NCBI GenBank assembly: GCA_944324265.1
Contig: CALUVS010000014.1
Coordinates: 1-46,876 of the forward strand
Direction of reading: 5' to 3'
Source: an uncultured Traorella sp.
GTDB taxonomy: Bacteria > Bacillota_I > Bacilli_A > Erysipelotrichales > Erysipelotrichaceae
DNA: 46,876 nucleotides
A program made the position numbers and the translations under genes. Below the pieces are notes generated by a model. It was not told where the DNA came from. It worked only from the letters and a program-made list of their open reading frames with translations, and did not search any database. Shown here piece after piece: positions 16,605 through 24,556 of the stretch. Numbering within the stretch: position 1 is the first letter of the stretch; each line of letters opens with the position of its first letter.

Positions 16605-17902
16605 GCTGGATCTTGGCTGTGTCGGAAGACTAAGAAGAAGGCAGTGATCAATAAAATGAATTGAGCTGCAGCTACAGACAGCCAGATGCCGTCAATTCCC
16701 ATGATCTGCGGTAAGAACAATAGAAACAATGTCTGCAGAAGGATTTCGCCATAGATCAAGATACTGGCATTTAGATTTTGATTGATGGCATAAAAATAAG
16801 AAATTGATACACGGATAAAGGATACGAATAACTGTCCGATATAGAAATAATGAATGCCATAGGCAAATAATTCAGCGCTGGCACTGCTGGCCCCAAACCA
16901 ATAAGGCATGACATGACGAAGCGGATAAAGCACAAGGAAATTGAGGATTGCAGTAATCAAAGAAAAAAGATAAGACTTATTCTGCAGATAATGCAGCGCT
17001 TCCCAGTTCTTGGCTCCGTAATATTGACCAATCAGCGGCTGTACACCATCTCCGATTCCCTGCAGCAAAAGCTGAACGATGCAGATAATATAGCTGATGA
17101 CTGCATAACAGGCGACAACATCTGTACCGCCGTAAGTAAGGCAGGCATAATTCAGGATGACAATGCTGATGCTTGGGCTTAATGTCAAAGCAAAGGGAGA
17201 GATGGAAGCAGATGCAATTTTCTTAACAAGATAAGCATTTAATTGAAATTTGATATTTTTGAAAATAGTTTTGCGCTTCATAAAGAAAATCACACAAGGA
17301 ATCAAAGATAAGACTTGTGCCAATACGGTTGCGAATGCAGCACCGGCAGTTCCGTAATTCCAGTGAAAGACAAACAGCCAATCTAAGAAAATATTTGCAG
17401 TGAAACCAAAGATCATTGAATTCATTGCGGTGATGCTTCCATTGTAATTGCGGATGATAGGAGTAATGCCGCAGGCTGTTAAATGGAATACAGACCCCAA
17501 TAAAATGACATTCAAATACTCCTGAGCATAATTAAATACGATTCCTTCAGTTCCTAAAACAGTTAACAGCCAGCTGCGTATCGGCCACAAGATCAATGTG
17601 CACAATAAACCTGACAATATCAATAGGGTAATCGTATTGCCGCAGACCGATAAAGCTTGATCTTCTTCCTTTTGTCCCTTATAGATGGCAATGTGAATCG
17701 CACCGGCCATTCCGATACCAGTACCGATAGCCAAAATAAAGGCTAAGATGGGATAAGCAATGTTGATAGCTGCTAATCCTGTATCTGAAACCTTCAGTCC
17801 GACAAAGATACCATCGACAATCGTATAAATGCCGGTAAAAGCAAAGGATATCATCGAAGGAAGTACATGCCGATAAAATTGTGAAGAGTACATTTGTTTC
17901 AT
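16589..17902 (-). CDS. MATE family efflux transporter
   Basis: This 437-residue, very hydrophobic protein has about 12 predicted membrane segments in two similar halves, which is the MATE layout. The N-terminal half has F-A-F-T-G-I-Y-T-I-V-D-G-I-F-V-G, the familiar start of MATE helix 1, and the repeat half has L-L-Q-G-I-G-D-G-V-Q-P-L-I-G-Q-Y-Y-G-A. Such carriers export cationic drugs or metabolites using Na+ or H+. Substrate cannot be inferred; there are no linked regulators. It is transcribed alone from a consensus promoter (17924-17952) and ends in the shared terminator. Confidence 0.9.
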   Translation of the reverse strand: MKQMYSSQFYRHVLPSMISFAFTGIYTIVDGIFVGLKVSDTGLAAINIAYPILAFILAIGTGIGMAGAIHIAIYKGQKEEDQALSVCGNTITLLILSGLLCTLILWPIRSWLLTVLGTEGIVFNYAQEYLNVILLGSVFHLTACGITPIIRNYNGSITAMNSMIFGFTANIFLDWLFVFHWNYGTAGAAFATVLAQVLSLIPCVIFFMKRKTIFKNIKFQLNAYLVKKIASASISPFALTLSPSISIVILNYACLTYGGTDVVACYAVISYIICIVQLLLQGIGDGVQPLIGQYYGAKNWEALHYLQNKSYLFSLITAILNFLVLYPLRHVMPYWFGASSASAELFAYGIHYFYIGQLFVSFIRVSISYFYAINQNLNASILIYGEILLQTLFLLFLPQIMGIDGIWLSVAAAQFILLITAFFLVFRHSQDPAKKHA

Positions 17903-17923
17903 AAAATTCTCCTAAGCCAAGAT

Positions 17924-17952
17924 ATTCTAATATAGAACATGTGCTTTGTCAA
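17924..17952 (-). promoter_or_regulatory. Promoter of the MATE gene
   Basis: On the minus strand, TTGACA (17947-17952), a 17-base spacer and TAGAAT (17924-17929): a near-consensus sigma-A promoter about 20 bases before the start codon. Confidence 0.75.
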
Positions 17953-17980
17953 TTTTTGCATAGTTATCCGCAACTCTGAC

Positions 17981-18009
17981 TTGACTTTATATCTAAAAAT
18001 TGATATTCT
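17981..18009 (+). promoter_or_regulatory. Promoter of the leuS T-box transcript
   Basis: TTGACT (17981-17986), 17 bases, TATTCT (18004-18009). Transcription would begin near 18016, just before stem I of the T-box. Confidence 0.7.
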
Positions 18010-18015
18010 TTTAAC

Positions 18016-18220
18016 GTTAATAGCGATGATTTAAAGTAGTAGTTGTTATGCCTTGATAGAGAGCTGATGGATGGTGGAAATCAGCAAGATACAGACAATG
18101 AACTTGTTAAGGAGCAAAGCTGATCCGGCTTTATCGGATAACAATGAAGGGCATATTCGAATGAATATGAACTAAGGTGGTACCGCGTAATTTTACGTCC
18201 TTAGATTAAGGGCGTTTTTT
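18016..18220 (+). promoter_or_regulatory. Leucine T-box riboswitch
   Basis: The T-box sequence AAGGTGGTACCGCG lies at 18174-18187, and stem I shows the GAGAGC and GATGGTGG elements (around 18059-18077). The specifier loop can be aligned: AGTA on the 5' side, GAAC-TTG on the 3' side (TTG at 18104-18106, Leu; the overlapping CTT at 18103-18105 is also Leu). The terminator is CGTCCTTA (18196-18203) pairing with TAAGGGCG (18207-18214), then T6. Uncharged tRNA-Leu should bind, favour the antiterminator and allow leuS to be transcribed. Confidence 0.93.
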
Positions 18221-18241
18221 ATTTGCAAAGGAGAGATATAC

Positions 18242-20626
18242 ATGGGTTTTGACCACAAGACAATTGAAGAAAAATGGCAGAAGTATTGGGATGAACATGA
18301 AACATTCAAAACAGATGTCTGGGATTTTTCTAAGCCAAAATATTATGTATTGGATATGTTCCCATATCCATCTGGACAGGGATTACATGTAGGACATCCG
18401 GAAGGCTACACAGCTACAGATATTCTGGCTCGCTACAAACGCATGAATGGCTTTAACGTACTTCATCCAATGGGATGGGATGCCTTCGGACTTCCTGCAG
18501 AACAATATGCTATCAAAACAGGAAATCATCCGGATGGCTTTACTCAAGCCAACATTGCCACATTTAAACGTCAGCTGAAAATGTTGGGCTTCTCTTATGA
18601 CTGGAGCAAGGAAATTTCCACAGCCGATCCAAAATTCTATAAATGGACACAGTGGATCTTCAAAAACTTATATCAGGATGGCTTAGCCAAAAATATTGAT
18701 ATGCCAGTCAACTGGTGTGAAGAATTAGGAACAGTATTGGCCAATGATGAAATCATTGACGGAAAGAGCGAACGCGGAGGATATCCTGTCGTCCGCAAAA
18801 ATATGCGTCAATGGGTCATGGATATTCCGCAGTATGCAGAAAGATTATTAAGTCAATTGGATGATCTGGATTGGCCGGAATCTACCAAAGAAATGCAGCG
18901 CAACTGGATCGGTAAATCAGTGGGGGCTCATGTGAAATTCAAGGTTGCCGATCACGATTTGGAATTTACAGTATTTACGACTCGTGCAGATACTTTGTTT
19001 GGCGCCACTTATTGCGTATTGGCACCGGAACATGAATTTGTTGATCAGATCAAAACAGCTGAACAGGCACGGGCTGTCGATGAATACAAAAAGATTTGTG
19101 CAAGTAAATCTGATTTGGAAAGAACAGAATTGAATAAAGAAAAGACAGGAGTATTTACCGGAGCTTATGCCATCAATCCTGTCAACAACAAGAAAATTCC
19201 GATTTGGATCTCTGACTATGTATTGGCAACTTATGGTACAGGAGCTATCATGGCTGTACCTGCTCATGATGAAAGAGACTATGCTTTCGCTAAGAAATTC
19301 GGCCTGGAAATCATTCCGGTGCTGGAAGGCGGCAATATTGAAGAAGAAGCCTTTGTCGGCGATGGCGTACACATCAATTCTGATTTCCTGAATGGTTTAG
19401 GTAAACAGGAAGCAATCGATAAGATGATTGAATGGTTAAGCGAAAGAGGCTTAGGCGAAAAGAAAATCAATTATCGTTTAAGAGAATGGATCTTTGCTCG
19501 TCAGCGTTATTGGGGAGAACCAATTCCGGTTGTCAATTATGAAGATCACACAGAAGTATTGCCGGATGAAGAATTGCCTTTGACATTGCCGATGCTGGAT
19601 GATTATTCACCAAGCAAGAGCGGAGAATCTCCATTGAACAAAGCTACGGATTGGGTCAATTACAAAGGCGGCAAGCGTGAAACAAGCACCATGCCGGGAA
19701 GTGCCGGAAGCAGCTGGTATTTCTTGCGTTATATTGATCCAAACAATGATCAGGAATTGGCTGATAAGCGCCTATTGGAACACTGGATGCCGGTAGACTT
19801 CTATATGGGCGGTACTGAACACGCAGTCGGTCACTTACTTTACAGCCGTTTCTGGAACAATTATCTCTACGATAAAGGAATTACTACAACCAAAGAACCA
19901 TTCCAGCGTTTATTCCACCAAGGAATGATCTTAGGTTCCAACAATGAGAAAATGAGCAAATCCAGAGGCAACGTCATCAATCCGGATGATATTGTCAAAG
20001 AATATGGGGCAGATACACTGCGTCTGTATGAAATGTTTATGGGACCTTTGGAAGCCAGCAAGCCATGGAGTGACAGCGGTGTGGACGGAGCCAGAAAATG
20101 GCTGGATCGTGTCTATCGTTTATTTACTGAAACAAATAAATTAACGGATCACAACAATCATTCATTGGATAAGGTATATCACGCAACCGTGAAAAAAGTA
20201 AGCGAAGATATCGAATCTATGAATTTGAATACAGCGATTTCACAAATGATGATCTTCATCAATGAATGCTATAAGAGCGATGAAGTTTACAATGAATATG
20301 CTAAGGGCTTTATTCAGATGTTAAGCTGCTATGCTCCTCACTTATGTGAAGAAATCTGGTCTGAAGTATTCCATGAAAAAGAATCTATTGCCCACAGCAC
20401 TTGGCCAAAATATGATCCAGAAATGCTTGTGGAAGCAGAGCATGAGATCGTTGTTCAGGTCAACGGAAAATTAAGAGGGAAGATCATGGTTGCTGCAGAT
20501 GCTGATGATCAGACAATTGAAGAAAAAGCAAAAGAAATTCCTGCTGTTCAGACACAATTGGCAGGCAAGACAATCAGAAAGGTCATTGTCATCAAAGGCA
20601 AGATTATTAACATTGTCGCAAACTAA
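18242..20626 (+). CDS. leuS: Leucine--tRNA ligase
   Basis: The 794-residue class I synthetase charges tRNA-Leu. It has the HIGH motif as H-V-G-H (49-52) after F-P-Y-P-S-G, the CP1 editing domain (T-x-R-x-D-T and A-V-P-A-H-D-E-R-D), and K-M-S-K-S (570-574), followed by the anticodon-binding helical domain and the C-terminal domain V-Q-V-N-G-K-L-R-G. The length is typical for bacterial LeuRS. The start follows AAGGAGAG, just after the T-box terminator that controls it. It is a single-gene unit with a strong terminator at 20665. Confidence 0.98.
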   Translation: MGFDHKTIEEKWQKYWDEHETFKTDVWDFSKPKYYVLDMFPYPSGQGLHVGHPEGYTATDILARYKRMNGFNVLHPMGWDAFGLPAEQYAIKTGNHPDGFTQANIATFKRQLKMLGFSYDWSKEISTADPKFYKWTQWIFKNLYQDGLAKNIDMPVNWCEELGTVLANDEIIDGKSERGGYPVVRKNMRQWVMDIPQYAERLLSQLDDLDWPESTKEMQRNWIGKSVGAHVKFKVADHDLEFTVFTTRADTLFGATYCVLAPEHEFVDQIKTAEQARAVDEYKKICASKSDLERTELNKEKTGVFTGAYAINPVNNKKIPIWISDYVLATYGTGAIMAVPAHDERDYAFAKKFGLEIIPVLEGGNIEEEAFVGDGVHINSDFLNGLGKQEAIDKMIEWLSERGLGEKKINYRLREWIFARQRYWGEPIPVVNYEDHTEVLPDEELPLTLPMLDDYSPSKSGESPLNKATDWVNYKGGKRETSTMPGSAGSSWYFLRYIDPNNDQELADKRLLEHWMPVDFYMGGTEHAVGHLLYSRFWNNYLYDKGITTTKEPFQRLFHQGMILGSNNEKMSKSRGNVINPDDIVKEYGADTLRLYEMFMGPLEASKPWSDSGVDGARKWLDRVYRLFTETNKLTDHNNHSLDKVYHATVKKVSEDIESMNLNTAISQMMIFINECYKSDEVYNEYAKGFIQMLSCYAPHLCEEIWSEVFHEKESIAHSTWPKYDPEMLVEAEHEIVVQVNGKLRGKIMVAADADDQTIEEKAKEIPAVQTQLAGKTIRKVIVIKGKIINIVAN

Positions 20627-20664
20627 TAGGCCGATGGCCAATGTCATGAAATCAATATGACGAT

Positions 20665-20704
20665 AACCGGAAGTAAGAGCAGATTCAAATACTTCCGGTT
20701 TTTT
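20665..20704 (+). terminator. leuS: Terminator of leuS
   Basis: An 11-bp perfect stem, AACCGGAAGTA (20665-20675) with TACTTCCGGTT (20690-20700), followed by a T-run. Confidence 0.9.
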
Positions 20705-21000
20705 ACGTTTTGCACAGCATTATTCAATACAGGTCAGAAAGAAATATATCGTCAATTTCTGTACTTTTCAGAGTGAAATTATAATAAATATCAATAAAAA
20801 TGAGCAAGGTCTTAACTCTTTTCCTTAGAAAAATTTATTATAATATATGCAAATTTCATTTATAAGAAATGATAAAAATGATGAAAGAAATAAATAAAAA
20901 AGAAGAAAATTGATGTCTTTTGTACAAAATTTCTAAGGAACAAATTGATTGATAGAGGATGTCATTTTTTGATAATTAAATTAACAAGGAGGATAAAATC
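20705..21000 (+). promoter_or_regulatory. AT-rich leader with a widely spaced inverted repeat
   Basis: I see no gene in these 296 bases. A TATAAT box is at 20839-20844. An 11-bp inverted repeat, TTCCTTAGAAA (20821-20831) and TTTCTAAGGAA (20930-20940), brackets about 98 very AT-rich bases that include the -10 box. An AAGGAGG site (20988-20994) serves the small membrane gene at 21001. The repeat could be two operator half sites, or a long-range fold in the leader if transcription starts further upstream. Confidence 0.4.
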
Positions 21001-21306
21001 ATGGAAGCATATGAATTTACTTTTTTGTTCAATTTAGCTGACACATCTGGTGTTTTTCTCGCATTATTTTTAAGATTCTTATATGAAAGAAAAGCAAAAC
21101 AGAAAAATGCCGATATTAATCTATTTCAAAAGATTTATATTCGATATTTTAAAGCAATGATAATAATTGCATTGCCTATGTTCTTTATAAGTTATTTCAT
21201 CAATGAGATAGCTGGATATATAACTATGATTATTATTGCTGCATTAGTTTGGATAATGGATTTTCAGATGATTTATCAATTATATATTCTCTATAAGAAA
21301 AATTAA
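21001..21306 (+). CDS. Small membrane protein of unknown function
   Basis: The 101-residue product has about three hydrophobic segments (roughly 8-27, 50-66 and 69-95) and a basic loop, R-K-A-K-Q-K. A perfect AAGGAGG site precedes ATG 21001. I recognise no family. It is richer in A and T than its neighbours and stands alone between the leuS terminator and convergent transporter genes, which would fit a recently acquired or fast-evolving gene. Confidence 0.65.
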   Translation: MEAYEFTFLFNLADTSGVFLALFLRFLYERKAKQKNADINLFQKIYIRYFKAMIIIALPMFFISYFINEIAGYITMIIIAALVWIMDFQMIYQLYILYKKN

Positions 21307-21370
21307 ATGCTTTATTGATTCGATAGATTCGGAAATAACTCAGGATAAGACTTGGTTTAAAAAAACGAAA

Positions 21371-21410
21371 ATAAAAAATCAGCTTCCTGTCAGATAGATA
21401 GGGGCTGATT
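21371..21410 (-). terminator. Outer terminator facing the YdcZ operon
   Basis: AATCAGC (21377-21383) pairs with GCTGATT (21404-21410), with further pairing inside. Read leftward it ends in a T-rich run. It lies about 60 bases beyond another minus-strand terminator (21471-21500), giving a tandem pair; rightward it may also stop the small membrane gene, more weakly. Confidence 0.5.
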
Positions 21411-21470
21411 CATTCTGTTAATTAGATTTCGGGATCATAGGGAACAATTTAAACTATTCATAAAAGCAAG

Positions 21471-21500
21471 AAAAAAGACTGTTTTCCATGACAGTCTTTT
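21471..21500 (-). terminator. Terminator of the YdcZ transporter operon
   Basis: A 10-bp perfect stem, AAAAGACTGT (21473-21482) with ACAGTCTTTT (21491-21500), and a T-run on the minus strand. It touches the stop codon of the second transporter gene. Confidence 0.85.
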
Positions 21501-21949
21501 CAGTCAGCGGATGAATTATTTTGTGCAGATACTTTTTTATCCCAGATAACACCGATTCCTAATATAATAATTCCGATCAGTTTCATCCAAGAGGCTGACT
21601 GATAGAGAAAAGCATCCAATAGGAAAGAGCCAGTTAATTGGCCGATCAATAATAATACGGCCGATTGAAAAAGGTTCATTCGATGCAGTGAGGCAATGTT
21701 CAAAAAGAATGCAATGGTACCGAATACACCGCCTAAATATAACCAGCTGGGTACTTGAGTAAAGGCAGACAGATGCAATGTACTGCCCCCAAAGAACAAC
21801 AGCAGAACAGCGGATGCAATGGTTCCGGTCACATAGTTAACCAATGTGCCGTTTCCTTGTCCTAAGTATTGGGTTGCCCTGAAACTGACACTGCGTGAGA
21901 GGACATTCACACAGCCTAAAAATAAGGCAATGATGATATAGAATAACAT
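21500..21949 (-). CDS. DMT transporter, YdcZ (DUF606) family, second of a pair
   Basis: This 149-residue protein has about five membrane segments with small-residue-rich helices, typical of the half-sized YdcZ/DUF606 members of the drug/metabolite transporter superfamily (G-N-G-T-L-V-N-Y-V-T-G-T; G-A-V-I-W at the end in the form G-I-G-V-I-W-D-K-K). Such half-carriers work as dimers, and here the partner is the gene just upstream (12-base gap), so a heterodimer is likely. Substrate is unknown. The divergent Crp/Fnr-like gene probably controls the pair. Confidence 0.85.
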   Translation of the reverse strand: MLFYIIIALFLGCVNVLSRSVSFRATQYLGQGNGTLVNYVTGTIASAVLLLFFGGSTLHLSAFTQVPSWLYLGGVFGTIAFFLNIASLHRMNLFQSAVLLLIGQLTGSFLLDAFLYQSASWMKLIGIIILGIGVIWDKKVSAQNNSSAD

Positions 21950-21961
21950 GATAACTCCTCC

Positions 21962-22384
21962 TTAAGACAAAGTAACAAATACAAGCCCCAGTGCGATTAC
22001 ACATAGGCAGGGAATACGTTTTTTATCAAATGACTGCTGCTTGACACCAAACATACCGTAGTGGTCCATGATGATGGATAGGACCAATTGGCCTGCCAAA
22101 GAAAAAGCGTTTGTTATGACAACGCCGACCTGACTGACGACAAAGCTTGTCAATACGACTAAGGTCATACCTAAGATACCGCAGGTATAGACATAAGCCG
22201 GAGCATGCAGGATGGAAATCTTTTCTTTTAAAATAAAACGAATATAGAAAACTAATAATACAATTCCAATTGCATGTACAACAAAGCTGGTGGCATACAA
22301 GCCGATATGGGTACTTAAGATACCATTGAAAGCTTCCATGCAGGCGACTAAAAAGCCGGATAATAATACAAGAAAATAGCTCAT
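21962..22384 (-). CDS. DMT transporter, YdcZ (DUF606) family, first of a pair
   Basis: I start at ATG 22384, with AAGGAGA 6 bases upstream; the longer open frame would run into the divergent promoter. The 140-residue protein begins M-S-Y-F-L-V-L-L-S-G and has about five membrane segments, with the family's N-A-F-S-L-A-G-Q-L and D-H-Y-G-M-F motifs. Together with the downstream gene it forms a probable two-subunit carrier. The intergenic palindrome at 22434-22451 lies about 50 bases upstream. Confidence 0.85.
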   Translation of the reverse strand: MSYFLVLLSGFLVACMEAFNGILSTHIGLYATSFVVHAIGIVLLVFYIRFILKEKISILHAPAYVYTCGILGMTLVVLTSFVVSQVGVVITNAFSLAGQLVLSIIMDHYGMFGVKQQSFDKKRIPCLCVIALGLVFVTLS

Positions 22385-22433
22385 AACAATCTCCTTTTCT
22401 AGAGTATAATTTATCATATTCTCTTGCATTGCA

Positions 22434-22451
22434 CTATGACATGTGTCATAG
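22434..22451. promoter_or_regulatory. Near-perfect palindrome, probable Crp/Fnr-family operator
   Basis: CTATGACA-TG-TGTCATAG has 8-bp perfect arms. It lies between the divergent YdcZ operon and Crp/Fnr-type gene, directly before the latter's start at 22459. A TATAAT (22405-22410) faces right, which would put this site inside the transcript's first 35 bases, a repressing position. For the leftward operon the centre sits about 41.5 bases from a plausible start, an activating position. Confidence 0.75.
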
Positions 22452-22458
22452 TATAGGT

Positions 22459-23136
22459 ATGAAAGTAATCACAAATGAAAGGTTAAAAGAAAATTATATT
22501 CAAAAGTGCGGCATTACAGATTGGCTGCCGGCTTCTTTATACTCAGAATTAAAGCTTTATCGTTATAAAAAAGGCGAATTCATCTGCCAAGAGGGAAGAA
22601 TCATTGAACAGCTCTTTGTACAGGTACACGGCAAAAGCAAAGTAACCCGTTCCATGAATAACGGCAAGGAAATGCTGACATCGTTTAACAGCGGATTTTC
22701 TATGCTGGGTCATTTGGAATTTTTTACGCACAATCCTGCCTTCAACAATGTGGAAGTGATTGAAGATACCTTTTGCTTGGGCTTGTATCTGAGTGAATCA
22801 ACTCGAGCAGTCTTATTGCAGGATGTTCGTTTTCTGCAGTATATGGCCATTGATTTATCAAAAATGATCATCAAAGAAAATCAAAACTCTGCCATCAATC
22901 TGGTTTATCCAGTTCGTCAGCGAGTTGCGAGCTATATTCTCTGTACACAGAATAAGGGCTATTTTAAAGATAATTATACGCACTTGGCTGAATATTTGGG
23001 CTGTTCCCATCGTCAGCTGTTGCGTGTGCTTAACAGCTTTGTGCAGGAAGGCATGATTGCCGTACATGAAAAAGGGTATCACATATTACAAGAAAATAAG
23101 CTTAGGATGATTGCCGCCGAATTATACTCAAAATAA
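22459..23136 (+). CDS. Crp/Fnr family transcription regulator (YeiL-like)
   Basis: I choose ATG 22459; upstream starts would read through the operator. The 225-residue protein has a cyclic-nucleotide-binding-type beta barrel (about 20-130: Y-R-Y-K-K-G-E-F-I-C-Q-E-G), a dimer helix, and a C-terminal winged helix-turn-helix with Y-L-G-C-S-H-R-Q-L-L-R-V-L. Cyclic-AMP-binding residues of the R-x-S type are not evident and there is no Cys cluster for an iron-sulphur centre, so the signal is unknown. It is divergent from the YdcZ pair, and the palindrome between them is the likely shared target. The ribosome site is poor (ATAGG), suggesting low expression. Confidence 0.88.
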   Translation: MKVITNERLKENYIQKCGITDWLPASLYSELKLYRYKKGEFICQEGRIIEQLFVQVHGKSKVTRSMNNGKEMLTSFNSGFSMLGHLEFFTHNPAFNNVEVIEDTFCLGLYLSESTRAVLLQDVRFLQYMAIDLSKMIIKENQNSAINLVYPVRQRVASYILCTQNKGYFKDNYTHLAEYLGCSHRQLLRVLNSFVQEGMIAVHEKGYHILQENKLRMIAAELYSK

Positions 23137-23157
23137 AAAGCAGGATTACCTGCTTTT
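23136..23157. terminator. Bidirectional terminator with a stop codon in its tetraloop
   Basis: AAAAGCAGG (23136-23144) pairs with CCTGCTTTT (23149-23157) around the loop ATTA. It serves the Crp-type gene rightward and the glycosylase gene leftward, and the latter's stop codon (23146-23148) lies in the loop. Confidence 0.85.
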
Positions 23158-23793
23158 GGACTTTTTAGGGGCATAATCTTTCATATTCGGCAGAGCACCA
23201 TTGGCTGCAGCCCAGATATATAAACTGGCAATAGAACCATAAGGTGAATATCTTCTGCGGTATTTTTCAAATAAAGGTTTGGTGATCTTTCGATGATGAT
23301 AGATCATACGCAGTCCTCTTTGGATCGCTAAGTCATCATAACTGAAAATATCTTTGCGATTCAGACAAAAAAGCAAGATCATCTCTGCTGTCCATACACC
23401 AATACCCTTCAAAGAAGATAAAGCTTTTATTGCACTGGCATCATCCATTTGTTCAATAGCTTGGCAGTCAAATTCTTGATCAGCCACTTTCTGGGCAAAA
23501 TCTAAAATATATTCTGCTTTGCGATAAGTGATTCCGTAAGACTGAATCCTTTCTGCACCGGCCTGAAGCAATGCTTCGGCATTGAGTTCAATCAAATCTT
23601 CTTTCATGCGCTGAAAAATGGTCTGCTGGGCTTTGGTTGAAATCTGCTGTCCGATAATATGATGAATGACACTGATGAAAAGATCATCATCTTTTTTTCG
23701 TTCGATCCATCCGATTTGTTCAATGACTTCTTTTAATTTCGCATCTTTTTGCTTAAGAGCTTCTAATTCAGCTTGGCTGTATTCAAAAAACAT
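23146..23793 (-). CDS. DNA-3-methyladenine glycosylase II-like (HhH-GPD) protein
   Basis: This 215-residue protein belongs to the helix-hairpin-helix GPD superfamily of base-excision enzymes. The hairpin is L-K-G-I-G-V-W-T-A-E-M-I and the catalytic Asp is in D-D-L-A-I-Q-R-G, the AlkA arrangement; Q-Q-I-S precedes it as in AlkA. There is no four-Cys iron-sulphur loop as in Nth/MutY. It should remove alkylated purines from DNA. It lacks the extra N-terminal domain of E. coli AlkA, as is usual for the short form. Its ATG directly follows the TAA of the methyltransferase gene, so translation is probably coupled. Confidence 0.9.
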   Translation of the reverse strand: MFFEYSQAELEALKQKDAKLKEVIEQIGWIERKKDDDLFISVIHHIIGQQISTKAQQTIFQRMKEDLIELNAEALLQAGAERIQSYGITYRKAEYILDFAQKVADQEFDCQAIEQMDDASAIKALSSLKGIGVWTAEMILLFCLNRKDIFSYDDLAIQRGLRMIYHHRKITKPLFEKYRRRYSPYGSIASLYIWAAANGALPNMKDYAPKKSKSR

Positions 23794-24516
23794 TTACTTC
23801 CGCTGACGCAGGGCTTCAAAAGCAATTACACTGACTGCTGATGAACCATTTAAAGCATTTTTGAAGTCATTGCCGTAAGCAATATAGATGTTTTGATCGC
23901 TGTATCGCAGAATCTTTGAGCTTAAGCCTCTTTTTTCACCGCCGAAGGCAATGCACATGGATTGATTGAAATTGGCATTGACATATTCGATAGCATCTTC
24001 ACGCATCGCACAGAATAATTTGATGTCGTGTTTTTTTAATTCTTCACAGATATCCTGCATATTTTCAGCCGGAATAATATTGAGATATTCACTGGCACCT
24101 GCACTGGATTTGGTCACAACACCGGCTTCGCTGCTCCAATTGCGCTGCGCTACGATCATGCCATGGCAGCCGGCTGCATATAAGCTGCGGCAAATATAGC
24201 CGAAGTTATAAGGATCTTCCACTCCTTCGACAATCGCTAAAAATGACAATGGCTGAATGCATTCACTCAATGTCTGATATTCACGTTCTCCGACAATCGC
24301 GGCCATTCCGCCATGGGTCTTTCCTTGACAAAGCTCATCAATGGCTTCTCGTTCCAGCTTTCGGATCGGAATCTGACGATTATCAGCCTGACGCAGAATA
24401 AAAGCAGTATCTTTGTCTTTTTTCTTCTTGTCGACTAAAATTTCATAAACTTCACGTTTTTCTGCCATTAAAGCAGCTTTTACTGAAATATTTCCTTCTA
24501 AAATTGTTGTTTTCAT
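23794..24516 (-). CDS. SpoU/TrmH family RNA 2'-O-methyltransferase
   Basis: The start M-K-T-T-I-L-E-G (24516) matches the family's usual N-terminus; the longer frame would start inside the typA terminator. The 240-residue protein has an N-terminal RNA-binding domain and a SPOUT knot with V-E-D-P-Y-N-F-G, F-G-G-E-K-R-G-L and N-G-S-S-A-V-S-V, which bind S-adenosylmethionine. It resembles RlmB-type rRNA methyltransferases; the exact target base cannot be told. A TATAAT sits only 6 bases before the ATG with no ribosome site between, so the mRNA should be leaderless. Confidence 0.88.
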   Translation of the reverse strand: MKTTILEGNISVKAALMAEKREVYEILVDKKKKDKDTAFILRQADNRQIPIRKLEREAIDELCQGKTHGGMAAIVGEREYQTLSECIQPLSFLAIVEGVEDPYNFGYICRSLYAAGCHGMIVAQRNWSSEAGVVTKSSAGASEYLNIIPAENMQDICEELKKHDIKLFCAMREDAIEYVNANFNQSMCIAFGGEKRGLSSKILRYSDQNIYIAYGNDFKNALNGSSAVSVIAFEALRQRK

Positions 24517-24522
24517 AGAAAC

Positions 24523-24528
24523 ATTATA
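24523..24528 (-). promoter_or_regulatory. -10 box giving a leaderless transcript
   Basis: TATAAT on the minus strand ends 6 bases before ATG 24516, so the expected start of transcription is the A of the start codon. I see no convincing -35 box at 17 bases; the region is occupied by the typA terminator. Confidence 0.5.
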
Positions 24529-24535
24529 TATGAAA

Positions 24536-24556
24536 AAAAGCGGCAATGCCACTTTT
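24536..24556 (-). terminator. typA: Terminator of typA
   Basis: On the minus strand a GC-containing stem (AAAAGYGGC-type arms, one G-U pair) with a 3-base loop runs into a T-run. It overlaps the end of the typA stop codon. Confidence 0.8.

Noticed and set aside
18917-19372. 151-residue minus-strand open frame inside leuS
   Set aside because: Same reasoning: opposite the conserved editing domain, without start signals.
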